Source: Nitrososphaera sp. UBA217
GTDB lineage: Archaea; Thermoproteota; Nitrososphaeria; Nitrososphaerales; Nitrososphaeraceae
Direction of reading: 5' to 3'
DNA: 14,130 nt
Assembly: GCA_002501845.1 (NCBI GenBank)
Contig: DAOL01000049.1
Coordinates: 7,636-21,765 of the forward strand
The position numbers and the translations under genes are program-made. The notes under the pieces are model-generated. The model saw only the letters and a list, made by a program, of their open reading frames with translations, did no database searches and had not been told where the DNA came from. This document shows positions 12,219-14,130 of the stretch, piece by piece (position 1 is the stretch's first letter; the number at the start of each line of letters is the position of its first letter).

Positions 12219-13355
12219 ATGTCAGATTTTGTGAGGACGGTGGAGGGTAGGACTATATTTCTGGTTCCGCAATCGTCGCTTACCCAAAAGGTCCCCCCCA
12301 AGACGCCCGCATTTTTCAACCCTGCCGCAAAACTCAACCGCGACCTCTCGGTTCTGGCGTACAGGGCTTATTTGCCCTTTCTGAGCCGCAAAACACTTGC
12401 TGACTCTTTCACCGGTATCGGCGCAAGGGCGCTCAGGATCGCAGTAGAGGTGCCCGAGGTAGAGCACATTTACGGGAATGACATCAACTCTATCGCGATA
12501 GAGACAGCCAAAAAAGCGGCCAAAATCAACTCTGTAGATAATAAATGCCACTTTTCAATCAACGACGTGTGCAAGTTTCTCCTTAACGGCGACAGCGAAG
12601 GCGAGCGCTTTGGCATGGTCGACCTGGATCCGTTTGGCACTCCCGCAAAGCACATTGACTGCGTGCTCCGGGCAGTTCTGGATGGGGGGCTCGTGTCGAT
12701 AACCGCGACTGACACTGCAGTTCTGTGCGGCGTCTACCAAGAAGTCTGCATGCGCCGCTACTACGGCAGGCCGCTTAACAACAGCTATGGCAACGAAACC
12801 GCAATCCGGTTATTGCTCTCCCTCATCGCGCTCACGGCATCGAGGCTTGAATTGTCTATCAAGCCGCTATTCGTGCACGCCACGATGCACTACCTGCGCG
12901 TCTACGCCTCAATCTTCGTAAGCAGCAAGGAGGCAAACAACGTCTACAACAACATAGGCTACATAACGCACTGCTTCCAATGTGGCCATCGGTTCAAGGG
13001 GGAGGAATACGGCGGTGCAAAATGCGGATTGTGCGGGAGCACGACGCAGACCGGAGGACAGCTATGGACGGGACCATTCCATGACAGGGAATTTGTGAAA
13101 AAAATGCGCGGATACGAAGCTGATAAACAGTGCAAAAAGGTGCTCGATGCGGCAGCCGAGGAAGCAAGCGATATCCCGTATTATTTCAGGGCAGATGAAA
13201 TATCAGCCAAGCTGAAGACAAATCCGTATTCTGTGCAAAAGATAATCGAAAAACTCAAGTCGACTGGCTTTGTAGCGTCAAGGACTGCACTCAACCCCGC
13301 CGCGTTCAAGACGGACGCAATGATGAATCAGATTTCAGATGTCTTGAAAAAATAA
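12219..13355 (+). CDS. trm1: tRNA (guanine-26 N2/N2,N2) dimethyltransferase Trm1
   Basis: Trm1 makes m2G and m2,2G at position 26 between the D and anticodon stems of tRNA, which helps correct folding. The 378 residues show FFNPAAKLNRDLSVLAYRAY (32-51), the SAM loop DSFTGIGARALR (62-73), GNDIN (86-90) and the catalytic DLDPFGTP (135-142). A zinc site of the C-terminal domain is formed by C252-x2-C255 and C269-x2-C272. The C-terminal part (about 310-378) has the helix-turn-helix-like region FRADEISAKLKTNPYSVQKII typical of the family. The gene diverges from rnhB. Its stop directly abuts the stop of the next, convergent gene. Confidence 0.96.
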   Translation: MSDFVRTVEGRTIFLVPQSSLTQKVPPKTPAFFNPAAKLNRDLSVLAYRAYLPFLSRKTLADSFTGIGARALRIAVEVPEVEHIYGNDINSIAIETAKKAAKINSVDNKCHFSINDVCKFLLNGDSEGERFGMVDLDPFGTPAKHIDCVLRAVLDGGLVSITATDTAVLCGVYQEVCMRRYYGRPLNNSYGNETAIRLLLSLIALTASRLELSIKPLFVHATMHYLRVYASIFVSSKEANNVYNNIGYITHCFQCGHRFKGEEYGGAKCGLCGSTTQTGGQLWTGPFHDREFVKKMRGYEADKQCKKVLDAAAEEASDIPYYFRADEISAKLKTNPYSVQKIIEKLKSTGFVASRTALNPAAFKTDAMMNQISDVLKK

Positions 13356-13847
13356 TCACTTGCCAAATGGCATGGCTGCTATAGAACTGTTAAGGTAGTC
13401 CTGCATTTCCTTTTTCAATCCATCCAGCTCTTGCGAATCAGTTTTATTTCCACTTTGAACTTTTGTCTCCATTGTACTCAAGTATTTTGCAAAGCTATCG
13501 AGCGCCTTAGCGTAAGTGTCAAAGCTATCCTGCCACTCCTGTGCCGGCCTTGCGTCTGCAAGCTCCTTTCGCAGGTTCTGAATTTCAGTTCGGTCACGGC
13601 TTATCTGGTTGATCATATCTGACGCGGTTACGTTCCCCCTCTTCCACTCTTCAAATTTTGAATCAATATTTGTGGCAGTGATATTATGCCGGGAATAAAC
13701 ATCATTTATGATTTCTAATTCGGTTCGAGGTGCTGTAATAAGGGTGCCAACGGAGCTGTTCTGTGGCAAATACCATATCAGAAAGCTCGATCCAATGATC
13801 GCCGCCGTGATGCCGGCTGTGAGGGTTATGCCTTTCTTGCTTGCCAA
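13356..13847 (-). CDS. Membrane-anchored extracytoplasmic coiled-coil protein, 163 residues
   Basis: With TTG 13847 as start the protein begins MASKKG and one hydrophobic helix (about 8-27, ending SSFLIWYLPQ), a signal anchor. The remainder is polar and mostly helical with heptad-like segments (RTEIQNLRKELADAR, 86-100; ELDGLKKEMQDYL, 140-152). It would face outside and carries five N-x-S/T sequons (N30, N55, N72, N134, N153). I know of no function; similar short anchored proteins are frequent in thaumarchaea. An earlier TTG at 13898 is possible but would make the N-terminus span two promoter elements. A TATA-like element lies 28 nt before 13847. The gene ends flush against trm1. Confidence 0.75.
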   Translation of the reverse strand: MASKKGITLTAGITAAIIGSSFLIWYLPQNSSVGTLITAPRTELEIINDVYSRHNITATNIDSKFEEWKRGNVTASDMINQISRDRTEIQNLRKELADARPAQEWQDSFDTYAKALDSFAKYLSTMETKVQSGNKTDSQELDGLKKEMQDYLNSSIAAMPFGK

Positions 13848-13870
13848 ACCAGCGTAGATTTTGTGCTCTC

Positions 13871-13878
13871 CAATAAAA
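13871..13878 (-). promoter_or_regulatory. TATA-like element of the anchored coiled-coil protein gene
   Basis: TTTTATTG on the minus strand is centred about 28 nt before TTG 13847. It supports the shorter start for this gene. Confidence 0.45.
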
Positions 13879-13886
13879 GGATAATC

Positions 13887-13893
13887 AAATATA
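13887..13893 (+). promoter_or_regulatory. TATA box of the FNR-family oxidoreductase gene
   Basis: AAATATA is centred 28 nt upstream of ATG 13918, which predicts a leaderless mRNA. It lies only about 10 bp from the TATA element of the divergent gene. Confidence 0.5.
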
Positions 13894-13917
13894 GCCAAGT
13901 AATTCCACAGCTGCTAA

Positions 13918-14130
13918 ATGAGCTCAGGACAGGCGCCGCCCAATATTGGTAGGATAGCGTACCGGGAGAACCTGACGCGGGAACTTGCGATAATCCGGGT
14001 ACAGCCTGCAGATGGAAGCGCGGTGCCCGATTTCAAAGCGGGTCAGTTCGTGGCACTCGGGCTAAAGCTCGACGATGACGAAAAGATCACCTACAGGGCG
14101 TACTCGTTGTCTTCGCCCCCTGAGGAAAAA
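13918..14130 (+). CDS. Ferredoxin/flavodoxin-NADP reductase family oxidoreductase (5' part)
   Basis: Only the first 71 residues are present, and the frame runs off the window end. They form the start of an FAD-binding beta barrel: GRIAYRENLTRELAIIRVQP, then DFKAGQFVALGLKL, and YRAYSLSSPP, the R-x-Y-S flavin-binding motif of the ferredoxin-NADP reductase superfamily. Such enzymes move electrons between NAD(P)H and ferredoxin or related carriers. The NAD(P)-binding half is outside the window, so the exact partner cannot be told. ATG 13918 fits the TATA spacing, and a short polar leader (SSGQAPPN) precedes the barrel. Confidence 0.85.
   Translation, partial: MSSGQAPPNIGRIAYRENLTRELAIIRVQPADGSAVPDFKAGQFVALGLKLDDDEKITYRAYSLSSPPEEK

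Noticed and set aside
11813..12250. Plus-strand frame of 145 codons opposite RNase HII
   Set aside because: It overlaps the RNase HII catalytic region and the trm1 promoter; the product is S/T-rich low-complexity, as expected for an antisense shadow.
13715..13735. GGTTCGAGG resembling a tRNA T-loop
   Set aside because: No matching acceptor, D or anticodon stems are present, and it lies within a coding frame.
1..14130. Mobile element, integrase, CRISPR array or defence system
   Set aside because: No transposase or integrase motifs, terminal inverted repeats or regularly spaced repeats were seen; the genes are conserved housekeeping types with uniform composition.

Overview
The window looks like chromosome from an ammonia-oxidising thaumarchaeon (Nitrososphaerota), probably of the Nitrososphaera lineage. 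The evidence is a purely archaeal information-processing gene set (TBP, ABCE1/Rli1, Nop5, fibrillarin, Trm5, Trm1, RNase HII), a 5S rRNA gene standing apart from other rRNA genes, moderate GC content, and AT-rich TATA boxes about 22-30 nt upstream of many start codons with no Shine-Dalgarno sequence. The assignment rests on reading the proteins by eye, not on a database search.

Layout. 1-941 (+): the 3' end of an M17 leucyl aminopeptidase, then an unrecognised 191-residue protein. About 945-1061 (-): 5S rRNA with its own TATA box. 1147-1293 (+): a 48-residue zinc-finger protein. 1349-4002 (+): a two-gene operon, ABCE1 then a Trm5-like tRNA methyltransferase. 3988-4748 (-): a two-helix membrane protein and an Ard1/RimI N-terminal acetyltransferase. 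4831-5997 (+): a site-2-protease-type M50 membrane protease. 5981-7096 (-): a divergent LarA/DUF2088-like protein, transcribed away from pyrE (7147-7782, +). 7779-9440 (-): TBP, signal peptidase I and a small hypothetical protein, each with its own TATA-like element. 9512-11462 (+): the Nop5-fibrillarin operon. 11452-12126 (-): RNase HII, diverging from Trm1 (12219-13355, +). 13356-13847 (-): a membrane-anchored extracytoplasmic protein. 13918-14130 (+): the start of an FNR-family oxidoreductase, cut by the window edge.

Most genes serve gene expression: transcription initiation (TBP), ribosome recycling (ABCE1), rRNA 2'-O-methylation (Nop5/fibrillarin), tRNA methylation (Trm5, Trm1), N-terminal acetylation (Ard1) and RNA removal from DNA (RNase HII). 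The rest cover pyrimidine synthesis (PyrE), membrane proteolysis and secretion (S2P, signal peptidase I) and redox. The chromosome is very compact. Convergent genes abut or overlap at their stop codons, and divergent pairs share promoter regions of about 50-90 bp. No mobile element, CRISPR array or tRNA gene was seen, and no stretch over 300 bases lacks a gene. I found no clear new multi-gene system. The most interesting points are the tbp promoter with a second palindromic TATA sequence, a perfect palindrome across the ABCE1 start, several apparent leaderless TTG starts, and the LarA-like protein that seems to have lost its ligand histidine.
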